NCBI RefSeq assembly: GCF_024586455.1
Contig: NW_026089624.1
Span: 12,491,341-12,555,340 of the forward strand
Length of the DNA stretch: 64,000 nt
Direction of reading: 5' to 3'
Source: Bactrocera neohumeralis
Lineage: Eukaryota; Arthropoda; Insecta; Diptera; Tephritidae
Shown: piece after piece, positions 44,800 through 57,000 of the stretch
Layout: every line of letters starts with the position of its first letter
Position numbering within the stretch: position 1 is the first letter of the stretch
The notes under the pieces: model-generated
Seen by the model: only the letters and a program-made list of their open reading frames with translations
Databases searched by the model: none
What the model was told of the DNA's origin: nothing
Made by a program: the position numbers and the translations under genes

Positions 44800-45426
44800 G
44801 CTTAAAATTTCAGGTTGCTTTCTTCCCAAATGCGGCAATTTTGTTTGTTTACATACCTATTGGGCTAGAAATAGGTCTGCTCGCTCTAAAAAATTTGCCT
44901 CGAAAACGTCGAATCTTCTTGGAACTTTTCAAGAGTCCATAGAGCGAAGCCATGTCGCTTGGGAAGGTTGAGGGGCTTCAGTTCTTGCACAAGCTGTATT
45001 TTGTACGATTTCAATTTAAGATCTCGACGTAAAATGCGCCAAGTTGTTGCATACGTCAGTCATTGTTGCTGCGTACAGCGCTGAATCGACTCTCCCCGGT
45101 CTTCTGTATTTTCTTCACTGCGAGTTAGACGTGGTCTATTCGGTCGAATATTATCCAATGATTATTGCTGGGTCTCAAGAAGGTACGCTCAGTAGGCCGA
45201 TTATGTTGACCATAGGTTGAGCGAAGCACGGAAACACATTCTTTACAGAACGTGAATTTTCGTAATAAAGTAGAACGATTGTAGTAAATGTAGTTCAGGC
45301 GTAAGTCCTTCTATGATGAAATGCCAAACAATACTGAGCAAAAATAATATGACAGCTTGACACGACTCACTCATGATTTGTCAAAAAAAGGCTCTTGAGA
45401 AAAATACATCTACTTGGATCACCCGT
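44800..45426 (-). pseudogene. second rosa-like mariner, 3'-truncated
   Basis: Minus-strand sequence reads WRILRRDLKLKSYKIQLVQE, LNLPKRHGFALWTLEKF and NGYVNKQNCRIW-like blocks, matching the transposase at 33,768. The upper end at about 45,426 (reverse complement AACGGGTGATCCAAG) resembles the terminal repeat of that element type. The C-terminal half and the other end are missing. Confidence 0.7.
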
Positions 45427-45790
45427 TAAAGCAAATATTAGCTGGGAACTTTGTGCCTCAGAAGATTTTCGATGCTATTTGCAATGCCAACGAAGCTTTG
45501 AATTATCCAAGTTAGTTTTTGAAAGTTTGAAAACTGTAAAGTGGGACACGCTTAGAACTTGGACTCTCGCTCAAATTGAACAAAATGTTCTGTACCAAAT
45601 TAATATATCACAAAATATCCATATATTCACTGCTGAATTTTTGCACCATCTATGGATCAAATTTCATGGATTAGCTACGACACAATTACGCGTATTTGAT
45701 CAGTTGATTAAAAGAAAAATATTGAACGAACCAGCTAATAGAAAGCCTATCTAAAAGGAAATTGACAGAAAAAATGTAGACTTAAAGCTA
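45427..45790 (+). other. unidentified frame of about 100 residues
   Basis: A frame open to 45,754 (its first codons overlap the neighbouring mariner end) contains KTVKWDTLRTWTLAQIEQN and HHLWIKFHGLATTQLRVFD. I do not recognise it. It may be a fragment of an unidentified transposon, given its neighbours. Confidence 0.3.
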
Positions 45791-45849
45791 TCTCAGAATG
45801 ATAAAACTGGACTGTTTTATCGTAAATTACCTACTCGAAGTCTCCTTGC

Positions 45850-46857
45850 GAAAGGCGCAGTTTCTATGCAAAGCAATAAAAAAGGATTGGATGACAGCTG
45901 AGGAATGGTTTCGACAATTCAGAGGGGGTGAAAACGACACCATGGGTAAGCCAGCCGGCAGAAGACCTGTCACAACGAATACCGATCAAATCATGGAAAA
46001 CAGTTAGTTAGACCGGCATGTGGCATCGCCTAAAAGATGGGAGTTAGTCACCAAACCATTTTAACCATCTGCAGAAGGCTGGATACACAAAAAAGCTTGA
46101 TGTTTGGGTGCCGCATGATTTGACGCAAAAAAACCTTCTGGACCGAATCTACGCCTGTTATATGCTGGTGAAACGGAACGAACTCGACCCATTTTTGAAG
46201 CGGATGGTGACTGGCGACGAAAAATGGATCACATACGACAATATCAAGTGAAAACGGTCGTGATCGAAGGCCGGTGAATCGTCCCAAGCAGTGGCCAAGC
46301 CGGGATTGACGGCCAGAAAGGTTTTGCTGTGTGTTTAGTGGGATTGGAAGGGAATCATCCACTATGAGCTGCTCCCATATGGCCAGACACTTAATTCTAC
46401 CATCTACTGAGAGCAACTGGACCGTTTGAAGCAGGCGATCGACCAGAAGCGTTCAGAATTGGCCAACAGGAAGGGTGTAGTGTTCCGCCAGGACAACGAC
46501 AGACCACACATTTCGTTATTGACTCGTCAGAAGCTCCGGGAGCTCGGATGGTAGGTTTTATCGCATCCACCACATTGCCCGAACATAGCGCCAAGTGATT
46601 ACCATCTGTTCCTGTCCATGGCGAATGGCCTTGTTGGTGTAAAGTTGAACTCAAAAGAGGCTTGTGATAAGTGGCTGTCCGAGTTATTCGCAAATAAGGA
46701 GGAGGGCTTCTACGAGGGGGTATTATGAAGTTCCCGACTAGATGGAAACAGATTATCGAACGAAACGGCGCATATTTGAACTAAATCCGATCACTGTAAA
46801 ACTTTTTATAAAGCATTGAATAAAAAGCAAAAAAGCGGAAGGAAGATATTTGACAAC
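45850..46857 (+). pseudogene. mariner transposase, mauritiana/mellifera-like, decayed
   Basis: The plus strand has EEWFRQFRGGENDT near 45,900, LDVWVPHDLTQKNLLDRI near 46,100, KRMVTGDEKWITYDN near 46,200 (first Asp), VVFRQDNDRPHISLL near 46,480 (second Asp) and the CPNIAPSDYHLF motif near 46,580 (third Asp). The DD34D spacing marks classical mariner. At least five stops and one frameshift inactivate it. Terminal repeats were not resolved. Confidence 0.8.
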
Positions 46858-46979
46858 CTTATACATATACTCTATAGCTGACCCCGCAGCCGTTGTCCTG
46901 AGTGAAGTTATGTGTTTTGAAATGAAAAGAAAGTTAAATTTATCATTTGGTTTTTGTTTTTTTTTTTTTCAATGTAACT

Positions 46980-48250
46980 CAGCTTGATAAACAACAATTT
47001 TTGGTTTCTGTTCCGGTGTACAGAAACGATGGTTTTGCAACTCGTGAGCACGCCACGGCCGTGTGAAAAACATAAGATTTCCAAATTTATGCCTCACACT
47101 ATGCGACTCTCTTTAGGTGATTGTCATCTCACATGCAATTTTCACTGGAAACGAAATACGTTTGAACTGAAATGGGAAATCGTTAGAACTCAAGGGAATT
47201 CGTAGAATCAAGCATTCTGCCCTTGTATTCGATAGGTGTGTCACAATCAGTCGGGTTCCATTACACAGGTTCGTGGCATGATGATTGCGAAGCATAATAA
47301 CGACCGATCCTACTTTGAGACGCAAATGATGCGGTGGCATACCAAGCCTGTCCAAAGAATTTAGAATACCACTGGATAATTCACGGCGCTGTCTTCATTG
47401 TCAAGACGATCGATCGATTTGTATGAGCGCAAGTCTCCCGGAATTTGACTTTGATTCTTTTAGTTTAAGTCAACAACATCGGTATTTTTGGCAGCTAACA
47501 TTGCGCGTGCACTTAAGGAATCGTAGTTACGATAATTTGGCCAATGTCCGAACATTTGTGATGAGTTCATCTTTCGTGAATTGACAAAGGGAAGATGGAA
47601 TTGATATCGAACCACCGGAAGTATCAACCGAAATTCTACCATTTCCAATTTTTAGCGAAGGCCATGTAAAATGTCTTCGGCAATGTCTTTTTTGTTCGTA
47701 TCCCATAATTGACGCGGATTTGAAGGTTGATATGTCGAAATGATTATCGCGAAAAGTGTGCGAACTTCATTTTCATTCCAGTGATTAACGTGTTCCAGCA
47801 ATTGTTATTACTGGCTTACTTCTCCAAACCTTGCACATACGATACCATTCACAGTAAGCAATGACTCAAATAAAGTTGAACCGCGTACATTAATCAATAG
47901 CAACCGAAGATAGAAGCAGTCGTCGTTTTTCGGGTGGATTCTGTAAATTCGTCCTAATGCATTAGTTGAGAGCACATCTGGATTTCAATCTACTGGTTGG
48001 CCTTGCTTTCTGCGCAACTATTTCTTCAACGATGCATTCCATGTATAATATCAGGGTATTTCCGAATAGAGCAACGTTCTCGTAAACGGATCACTGACAA
48101 AAGTTGACAAAAAACTCGTCAATGTTAATTTTGTTGCTGGCGGTGTTTCCACTGGCTGTACTGTATTCTTTGAGTTGAAATGCACATTAATATAAACACA
48201 TAAATAGCATGGTTTGAATTTGGTTAGCATTTTCATTAATGTTTAAAATG
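46980..48250 (-). pseudogene. Helitron Rep/helicase C-terminal relic
   Basis: Minus-strand pieces in order: KLTLTSFLSTFVSDPFTRTL (about 48,100), CFYLRLLLINVRGSTLFESL (about 47,880), YDSLSARAMLAAKNTDVVDL (about 47,480) and DRLGMPPHHLRLKVGSVVIM (about 47,300), then a PFQFKRISFPVKIACEMT end. These are the later motifs of Pif1-like helicases in insect Helitrons. Frames shift repeatedly. No Helitron terminus was identified. Confidence 0.75.
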
Positions 48251-48635
48251 AAAAAAGTTGTTGTAGTGACATAACTACAATAGTTGGACATATGCTACCG
48301 CGGAGTTTTTTGCAGACATTGTGATGTTCTTCAATATTGCTGTACATTATTTTGTTCTATCGCTAATAGTTTCGGCAGCGCATTCGACGAAAGACATTTT
48401 AAGACTTATTTTTCTACACCTTCGGTTACATTGTTCAAATTTTACCAAGGATCCCTAATTTTTTTCAAAATGCAATGTAGCCTATGTCAAATTGGAAGAA
48501 TGTAGCATTTTATTGGTGAAAGAATTTTTTAAATCGGCCCAGTACTTTTTGAGCCTATTCATTACAAACATACAAACATACAAAAATAGGTACAAATTTT
48601 TCCTTTTTATAATATTAGTGTAGATATAACTCATA
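48251..48635. repeat. dispersed TE-end-like repeat
   Basis: Non-coding. The stretch GTGAAAGAATTTTTTAAATC, CCAGTACTTTTTGAGCC and CATTACAAACATACAAACA is of a form common at the ends of insect dispersed repeats. Family unassigned. Confidence 0.4.
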
Positions 48636-49340
48636 CACTGACTGACAAATTCTGCATAAGATTTGTTAGAAAAGCGAAAATCATTATATATAAGTACATA
48701 TCTAGTATATGGGAGTTGGGGTAGTATCGACCCGACCTTATCTATAAACTATTATCTTGCCACATATTAAAAAAAATGTTGTCTGGGTTACATTAAGGTA
48801 CTTCACATACAATCACCATATCATATGGAGGCAGCCGGATGTTCGAGAATCCTGGCAATAGTTATATGGGGGCTAGGTCAAGTTTTCGCCCCAATTGTAT
48901 CTATTTTAGGGACAAAAATCTACTGTTGTGAGTAAAACATGTTCTGTAATTTTCTGTGAGATAGCTCAAATATATTGGCCAGTATATCCAGCATAAGGTC
49001 ACCCGGAAGTTCAAAAATCTTAATATTAGGTATAAGGGGGCTCAAGAAAGTATTGACCCGATTCAACCCGTTTTTGTCACAGAGAAAACATTTCGTCAGA
49101 AAAGGATTTTGTCCCCATTGACTGATACGTTCAGTCAAAAGGCAACTATAAATGCTAGGATTTACATATTCGGTATCTAGGGGACTGCACAGTTTTGTTT
49201 GGATTTGGACAACTTAAGAAATTATTAGTACAAAATTGTATCCCGTTATATTAATTACTTCTTGATTTGTGTATTGGAAAGTGAAAGAATCAAGTGGAAT
49301 TTAAAATTAGGCTATATTAAATGTAGGCGTGGTTACTGCA
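48636..49340. repeat. dispersed repeat family X, copy 1
   Basis: A non-coding repeat of about 0.7 kb shared with 60,800-61,285 plus 63,773-64,000. Shared segments include GGGAGTTGGGGTAGTAT, AAGGTCACCCGGAAGTTC and TTCGGTATCTAGGGG. The pieces occur in the same order and orientation in both copies. No coding capacity was seen. Confidence 0.75.
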
Positions 49341-49369
49341 ACCAGCTAACCAATAGGCTTCATTCCAAC

Positions 49370-50251
49370 TCCACCGCGCTTAGGTGAAATAAATACAGCG
49401 GATGGAGCCATTTTAAGACCTGCTCAGGTTTTACGACACACAAGGAGTGGACCCCGAGTTACGTCGCCCCATGCTGCCAACTACGACCTTAGTCTCTACG
49501 ACAGTGCAATCTGCACCTAGTTCTTGCACTGCGGCGCCACTCGACCAAAGGGGCCTACAGAGTACCTCCACCGTTCACAGGGGCTTAAATAGGCAGCATG
49601 ACTTCCATTTTTATCCACTATATCACTTCCAGGATCTCCCACGGACACCCGCGACAAACTCGGATTTTACAATTTTACTGCAACGAAGTTCGGAACAGGA
49701 TCGTAGAGATAGTCGTCAGCCGGGTATTTTGCTCCTTTGGACAACCGAACCTTTGTTAATATTAACAAAGCTAACTGGGTCGGCTTCACAAACCGAGAGC
49801 ACCTTCACTGCTTTACTCATTCCTAGAGATGCAATCGTTGGCGAGCGTCACATCCGCAACTTGATCGCAGCAGTTACCGATTGCTTTATCCCGGCTGGAA
49901 AAATAGTAGAACTCCGTCCTAATTTCCCTGCCGAAGCAGCTGTTTCAAATAATGAGCGTAAATCCTTACGCTATGTCGATCCCTGCGAATGAGGGATCTC
50001 AATTTGGAAATTCGGCAAATGGTAAACCAACATAAGCGGACGAAATGGACAGAGGACCTGAGGTCCTGTAACCTCTCCACCGGTGTTAGTAAGCTTTGGA
50101 CTACTGTCAAAGCTTTGCCTTATCCAGAGAGACCTGATGACCGAGTTAACCTCACGAAATCTGCGCTCATTCCATCGAGGTAAAAACTAAAAACTGAGAA
50201 GAAGAAAGGGTGGTGTCTTCTCCCCGTGTTTAATTTCTACAACTCGGAATT
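49370..50251 (+). pseudogene. Jockey-like non-LTR element, endonuclease end and linker
   Basis: Plus strand, frames broken: INTADGAILRPAQVLRH, RDKLGFYNFTATKFGTGS, IRDLNLEIRQMVNQHKR- and SCNLSTGVSKLWTTVKAL-like blocks, typical of the endonuclease-to-RT linker in Jockey/CR1-type elements. A deletion near 50,185 joins it to the RT segment FNFYNSEFPHP (50,229-50,260). An RTE then splits the RT; it resumes at 52,219. Confidence 0.7.
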
Positions 50252-50261
50252 CCCTCACCCC

Positions 50262-52207
50262 TTTTTCTTGGTTACTGGCGTAGATACCGCTTACGCGATT
50301 ATAGCCGAGTTAACAACAGCGGACCAGTCGTTTTTTCTTTTCGTTACGTGGCGCCATTTGAACAATCCAAGCGAAGCCAGGTTCTTCTCCACCTGGTTCT
50401 TCCAACGGAGTGAAGGTCTTCCTCTTCCTCTGTTTCCCCCGGCGGGTACTGCGTCGAATACTTTCAGAGCTGGAATATTTTCGTTCATTCCGACAACATG
50501 ACCTAGCTAGCTTAGCTGCTGCCTTCTAATTCGCCGAACTATGTCAATGTCGTCATATATCTCATACAGCTCATCGTTCCATCGCGATATTCGCCGTGGC
50601 CAACGCACATAAGACCATAAATCTTTAGCAGAACCTTTCTCTCGAAAACTCGTAACGTTAACTCATCAGTTGTTGTCAACGTCCATGCCTCTGCACCATA
50701 TAGCAGGACGGGCATAATGAGTGGTTTATAAAGTTTAGTTTATGTTCGTCGAAAGAGGACTTTATTTCTCAATTGCCTACTCAGTCCGAAATAGCATCTG
50801 TTGGCAAGAATTATTCCGCGTTGGATTTCCAGGCTGACACTGTTGGTAGTGTTTATACTGGGTCCTAAATAGACGAAATTATTTACGACTTCAAAGTTAT
50901 GACAGTCAACAGTGACGTCCCTGGAGTTCGCTCCAGTCTTCTCATTGGGTTTGGCCCTTTGTGGAGATTCGTGGTGGCTGTGGGTAAAACCCAAATCGCG
51001 GGAAGAACTGACTTGTCAGTCGAATGTGGAGTTGCATTGCAACCGGGTGCCGGTCCCAAAGTACGGCAGAGGTTTTAGATGGGCCTCGAGCCCTACCAAG
51101 GTGGTTAGTGTGTCCTTACCGCACTGCCAATTGGTACTGAAAATCCTTACCCAATTTTCAGGGCGCTGATCGACGCATTGTATTGATCCGTTGTGCTTTT
51201 GAGCACCGTGGAGTTAAGCTTTTCATAAGCAGGATCCGACGTAAATCACATTGACAGTTGTCAACAGTGACGTGAGAGCGAAGTCGCGAGTGCATCGACT
51301 GTTTGTTTGATGACAGGAGATATTTCGTCTTGCCCTCCTTCATTACCATACCCATTTGCTTTGCTTCCTTGTTCAGTCTGGAGAAAGCAGAACTAACAGC
51401 ACGGGTGTTGAGGCCGATGATATCAATATCAACGGCATACGCCAGCAGCTGTACACTCTTATAAAAGATTGTATCTGTTCGATTAAGTTCTGCAGCTCGA
51501 ATTATTTTTTCCAGCAGCAGATTGAAGAAGTCGCACGATTGGGAGTCACCTTGTCCGAAACCTCGATTGGTATCGAACGGCTCGGAGAGATCCTTCCTGA
51601 TACTGACGGAGTTCAGACATCGCGGTATAAAGGCAGCTCCTTTTCGTACTGTCGAAAGCAGCTTTGATATCGACGAAGAGGTGGTGTGTGTCGATTCTCC
51701 TTTCACGGGTCTTTTCCAAAATACGGCGCATGGTGAATATCTGGTCGGTAGTTGACTTTCCAGGTCTAAGGCCACCCAGATTAGGTCCAATCAGTTTGTT
51801 GACAGTGAGCTTTAATCTTTCACACAATACGCTTGATAGAACCTTATACGCGATGTTGAGGAGGCTTATCCCACGATAGTTGGCGCAGATTGTGAGGTCT
51901 ACCTTTTTATGGATTGGGCAGAGCACACTTAAGTTCCAATCGTTGGGCATGCTTTCGTCTGCTCCATCGTCATCGATTGGGGAATCGGGTTCGCCTTCTC
52001 ACGGCGTTGTGTGTTCACTGCCATTCAGCAGGCTGGAGAAGTGTTTCCTCCATAATTTAGGTACGCTCTGGGCATCGCTCACTAGATCACCTCTGGGGGT
52101 TCTACAAGAGTATGCTCCGGTCTTGAAACCTTTTGTTAGCCGCCACATTTTTTCGTAGAATTTTCGAGAATTACCCCTGTCGGCAAGCTTGTCAAGCTCT
52201 TCTTACT
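50262..52207 (-). mobile_element. RTE copy, 5' truncated, inside a Jockey-like RT
   Basis: Minus strand, with its 3' end near 50,262 and a 5' truncation at 52,207 in the endonuclease-RT linker. The imperfect duplication CCCTCACCCC (50,252-50,261) and CCCTCAACCCC (52,208-52,218) flanks it, and the Jockey-like RT reads on from one side to the other. RT is partly open, with CPIHKKVDLTICANYRGISL, AYKVLSSVLCERLKLTVNKL and a mutated catalytic box (LAYAVDIDIIG, Asp to Val). A 341-bp GC-rich insert interrupts it at 50,919-51,259. Confidence 0.85.
50919..51259. mobile_element. unidentified 341-bp GC-rich insert with 14-bp duplication
   Basis: Flanked by GTCAACAGTGACGT at 50,905-50,918 and 51,260-51,273, in a spot where other RTE copies are continuous. 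The insert is markedly richer in GC than its surroundings, has no useful ORF and matches nothing else here. It starts with a short hairpin, CTGGAG-TTCG-CTCCAG. A long target duplication suggests target-primed retrotransposition, for example of a SINE or a truncated non-LTR element. There is no A-tail, and I cannot name the family. Confidence 0.75.
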
Positions 52208-52218
52208 CCCTCAACCCC

Positions 52219-52500
52219 CATCGGAAATTTCTATCACCTCGTACGCTGATGATGGTACGATAACGACGTCGGGCAATAGAATCGATGGCATGTGCTCAAA
52301 CGTAAACGGCTATCTCTACGACCTTTCTCGTTTCCTCCCTGCTCGGAACTTAAGACTGTAACCCACTAAATCCACAGCGACCATATTCACAAACTGGACG
52401 AAGGAGTACAAACTTGACCTCAATATTGCAGTCGATGGCAGTTAAAATTCCGACTGTCAATAACCCTAAAATACCTCCAACACACCGTTTTCAGACTTTA
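52219..52500 (+). pseudogene. Jockey-like RT, catalytic region (resumes)
   Basis: ISITSYADDGTITTSGN carries the RT active site, followed by NGYLYDLSRFLPARNLRL and PTKSTATIFTNWTKEY. It follows on from 50,251 once the RTE is removed. Stops near 52,365 and 52,450 end it. Confidence 0.75.
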
Positions 52501-52589
52501 TGAAATAAAATTTTGAGGTTTGCAAAATAACCTGACGTCTTGAAATTTTTTGAGTATTTTTTAGTTTTCAGAACCCTTAAATACATATA

Positions 52590-53065
52590 AGTTATAGTTT
52601 TTTTGCGAAAATAACATACTAATTTTGAATGGGAAAGTAAAAAAATTATTCTATGTATTGACCATTGCTTTTTACACATTTTGGCCACCTTTCGGGCAGT
52701 TTGTTGATACCATACTAATAGAAATGTTCGTCTGTTGAAGTAAACCAATCAAACAACCAATATTTGACTTCCCCGTAAAAATCAAAGTGCTGATCAGCCA
52801 ATGCGTGTTCCATCGATGAAAATAAATGGTAATCGGAAGTGGCCAATTCTGGTAAATACTATAGGTGGAGTAGCAGCTCCCAGCTAAATACTATGATTGA
52901 ATACTGTACCGATTTTGCTTTGTGTGCGAGTGAATTGTCGTATAACAAAATTTCACAAGTGATTTTTCGGTTTTCCACTTGTCTTTCATTCAACTCATGT
53001 GGCACCCATTTTCTATATGCAGATTTGTTGCAGACCTGTAGTATGATGATTGAATAGGTTATCAC
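52590..53065 (-). pseudogene. mariner relic
   Basis: The minus strand has KWVPHELNERQVENRK (about 52,960-53,010) and, after a deletion, TSTDEHF-like and NKLPERWPKC-like decayed C-terminal text (about 52,640-52,830). This is the linker before the catalytic domain plus the end of a mariner transposase; the catalytic part is gone. Confidence 0.55.
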
Positions 53066-53130
53066 GATTAATTTGTTTAATTCGTTTGCAAAAAATATAC
53101 TTCAGTTTTATCTTACTAAACCAACCCATA

Positions 53131-53136
53131 TTTATT
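53131..53136 (-). promoter_or_regulatory. candidate poly(A) signal of the P5B ATPase gene
   Basis: AATAAA on the minus strand about 150 bases after the stop codon. It is the first good match downstream, but unproven because AATAAA is frequent in AT-rich sequence. Confidence 0.5.
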
Positions 53137-53285
53137 ATATACGAATTATATCTGAATATAATTGAAACATTAAAACTAACACAGCTAACAATTAATCTAC
53201 AAAATAAATAGCTCACTATATGCAAGTAACTAAACTTTAAAACAAAAAGTAAACTTAAAGTTATTGCAGTGACAACATTTAAATC

Positions 53286-54031
53286 TCATGAAATTTGTAT
53301 TACATTAACATCACCACCTCTCATTTGTTTATCCGTCAACAGCGACTTGGTTGGATCGGATTCACTAAGTACACTGCATTCGGCTACCGTTGGCAAGATT
53401 TGAATTGCTTGGATTGATTCCGCTTCGAAGAAACTATTTAGCGCATTATTTTTTGATGCTGGCGTGTCGAAGTTTTGTTCAGCTCTTATTTCAACATATG
53501 TTGGTTTAATTTCTGTAAGTAGTGTTGAAGCATCGAATGCCTGACATGACTTTGTTATTGACGGCCATGTTTTGCAACACCGTAAATCATATTCGACGTG
53601 CATATATTTCCGTTTCGATTTTTTCATATTTCTTTCGCGGCGCAGTTGCACTTTTTGAAAGATTAAATTGTCAACAACGTATATCTCAACAATGACATGT
53701 ACTAAAAAGTTGGCAGCTCCATAAAACAACATCCACAACCGAAAGCGGAAATCGTTAGGTACAACTAGTTGGAAAAAGTCTCGTATCCATTGCGAAGGAT
53801 AACATACTAAATAACAAACAATTGCAAGATTTGTAACCAATGAAAAGCAGAAAGGAACATTCGACCAAATTGGTTTTCGATATGGCGCTCCCTTAGAAAA
53901 TATAAATGCAAGTATAATATACTGAAAACTGGATATCGCAAACATAGTGTAGTTTTCGTAGCATCCTAAGTGATCTTCATCACTGTGTTTGAAAGCAACA
54001 AACCAGTCCTGTTGATGCAACTGATACCAAC
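53286..54031 (-). CDS. anne: P5B ATPase last exon, C-terminal helices and tail
   Basis: Begins WYQLHQQDWFVAF and includes helices near QYIILAFIFSKGAPYRKPIW, NLAIVCYLVCYPSQW and MLFYGAANFLVHVIVEIYV. A hydrophilic tail of about 120 residues ends VNVIQIS and a TGA stop at 53,286-53,288. The tail is less conserved-looking than the core. Confidence 0.9.
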
Positions 54032-57000
54032 CTATAAATAAAAGAGACACTTTGATTTTACAAGGAAATTTTGTTTGAAAATTAAATAAGACAAGTTTAT
54101 GAAGCCAAATACAAGCCTTTGCTGACAGAAAATATTTCTCCTATTCGTACATTGTGCTCATCATAAGGTACCCCTATGTGTAAATAGTATTTCGCAAGCT
54201 TCGTTTAATTACAAAAGAAGAATAAAGCACTTATAACAATATTGCAGATCTAAAATGTTATTTACTAAACATATGTAAAAAGTATCCAAACCATGGAAAA
54301 GATCAGAACACTGTTACAACCATAAGCACTTTTTATAATAATGCAATAAAAATGGTTGAATTAACACATGAATTAAATTTGTTTAATTGTGTAATCCCAT
54401 ATACGGGATTAATAATTTAAAAAAATACATATTTCAACTTCGGGAGTGAAAAAAATTCCAAATACGGAATTAAAAAACGGTAACTCCGGTAATACGGTAA
54501 TCAAATAAATCGGAATAAACATTTATTCTTGATTTTTTATTCCAAGTACCAGATAATTTCAAGCATATAATTTAAGCAGATAAATATTTTATTAATTTAA
54601 TATTTTCATTCACATTCAAGCGATTTAAATTTTATTCATATTTCGATTTGATTTTGGGATAGAAAATTTAATTTTAAATTTTAACTGTTAAAATAAAAAA
54701 ATATATTTTTTAATTTCCACTCCTAAACGCATTAATCTAATCTTAAATCAGAACATTGGAATTAAAAATTTAATTAGCTTAATTTAATTTTTCTTTAATT
54801 TATAAGAACGAAAGCAGAACTATATTTAGAGCCACGAGCAAATAACCCTTAAGCTCTTTTGCATTTAATAATACACATGCCTTCATTAATAATATCGCAA
54901 CACTAGTACTAATTTAATAAAAATCATATTATTTTTGAACTTACCAGCCATTTGGAATCCAACTACGACAAGTAAATGCAATATTATTGATGCTAATGGA
55001 GCTAAGGATATAAGCGAGTTTAAAGGAACTTGTTTAGCGAGTGGTCCAACGTACGCCCCTGTTTTGCCAAAAAAAAATGCGAACACAGATATTAGTCCTA
55101 AATCAACATATAAATACTGCTTATCCGTTAAGTTGGAGTCAATGGAGTATAATATCATAACCGATATAAATTGCACCATAGAATAAGCAGCCATGTATTT
55201 AAATATACCAAATGATGTAACTAGTGCAGCTCTTCCTTCCTTGATGATATATGGCACACATTCAATTGTAGCATTACGCGAAGTAAATGGTGAGGCAATT
55301 GCAGACTCAGTTTCGCTTAACGAAATACCAGTATGTGCAACTTTTAAGGCACCACAGTCGTTTGCACCATCACCACACATAGCAACGCAGTAGTCAAGTT
55401 GTTGAAGATCTATAATTAGAGCTTGCTTTTGTTCCGGTGACATACGTGCAAAAATGGCGCCACGTACTACAAAATTTTTCAATTCATTCGGGAAATTTTC
55501 TCGTACAATCTGCCATGTTCTACCAATCATTGCGAATCTGTAATTGTTCCGCCAGGTAGGACGATGACATTTTTTCTCGTGTTTACAGCTAACAACACCT
55601 AATTCTGGATCTTGGTGCGTCCATGTTTCACAAGTCTCAACACTCGTTAGGCTATTACTGTTTGGTAGTGTCATTGACACACTACTTAATGATAAGACGT
55701 CACCATTAAAGATTTGGAAATTCTCAGTTTCGCAAACTCCATCAATAGAATTAGCGGCCGAAGATTGCAATGATATTATATCCGATATATTTACTAAATC
55801 TTTAGTAGCATCCTCACAACCACCTATATCAAGTGTGTAGTAAAGTTCATAAGCATGTGACTCTTTCTGAAGCACTTGTCGTGCGTTTACAGTGACAACC
55901 GCTTGGTCCGACGAAACAATACCACAGTCACGAGCTACACTTATCGCCGTCAAGAGATTATCTCCGGTTATCATAACCGTACGAATATTGGCATTGGTTA
56001 ATGATGCTATCACCTCACTTGTATCCGGTTTTAGGCGATTTTCCATTACAACGAAACCAAGAAACTCAAGATCACTTTCAACTATTTCACGTGCCAAACG
56101 TTGTGCCTTTATATAACTCATTTTGAAACTAAGTGGTTTAAAAGCCATTGCGATAACACGATATCCGCGTTTTGCAAAAAATGCTAATTGTTTTGAGTAA
56201 TTTTCTGGCAAACTGCTTGGTTGGCAAAGCTGCTGCATCATCTCAGGAGAACCCTTGCAATATACATTGAAATTTGAGCCACTTAGACGGCGGGTAATAA
56301 CGGACATCCGCTGTAAATTCGAAGTGAATGGAAACTCTCGAACAATACCATGATCATTGTTTGTTTCACCATTAAGTAAACCAACGTCAGCCAATAAGTC
56401 ATCAATAGAAGACTGACGCTGTACTGAAGCCGCCGCAATATTCGATTCCCCGTGAAGATTTTCTTAAAACAAAAACTGAATAACTTGTATTGTATTTATT
56501 ATATAATAGTGATTTACCTTTCTTAGGCTGTCTTACAATAGTGGGATGAATTAGACTATACTTTTGACAGTCTGGAACATTTTTTTGGTCTTCTAAAGTC
56601 CAACCAGTAGACTCAAACATCTTCAAATCCAGTGGGTCACCCATCAGTTTTCCATTCACTATAGTTATTGAATGACATGTTACCATCCCAAACAAAAAAT
56701 TACCATAAGGTAAACGCTCAATCTGTTTGATGGGCATTTGAAACTCATTTGTAACAGTTTTCGGAACTACACCCCACATATCTAAACCTTCTTCCGTAAG
56801 AGTACCCGTCTATGAAATTTAAAGATTCAAATATACATAACAATTCCACAAAGCAGCATTTTTTATTGTCGTACTACCTTGTCGAAACAACAGCAATCAA
56901 TACTACCAGCAACATTAATGGATCGCGGAGAAATACAGTATATATTTTTTTTCTTAAGGCGCTTTTGGGCATAAAAGCGACCGACAGTCATGGCGGCTGG

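Noticed and set aside
50919..51259. GC-rich insert as ribosomal or mitochondrial DNA
   Set aside because: I could not recognise any rRNA or mitochondrial motif; I kept it as an unidentified retroposed insert.
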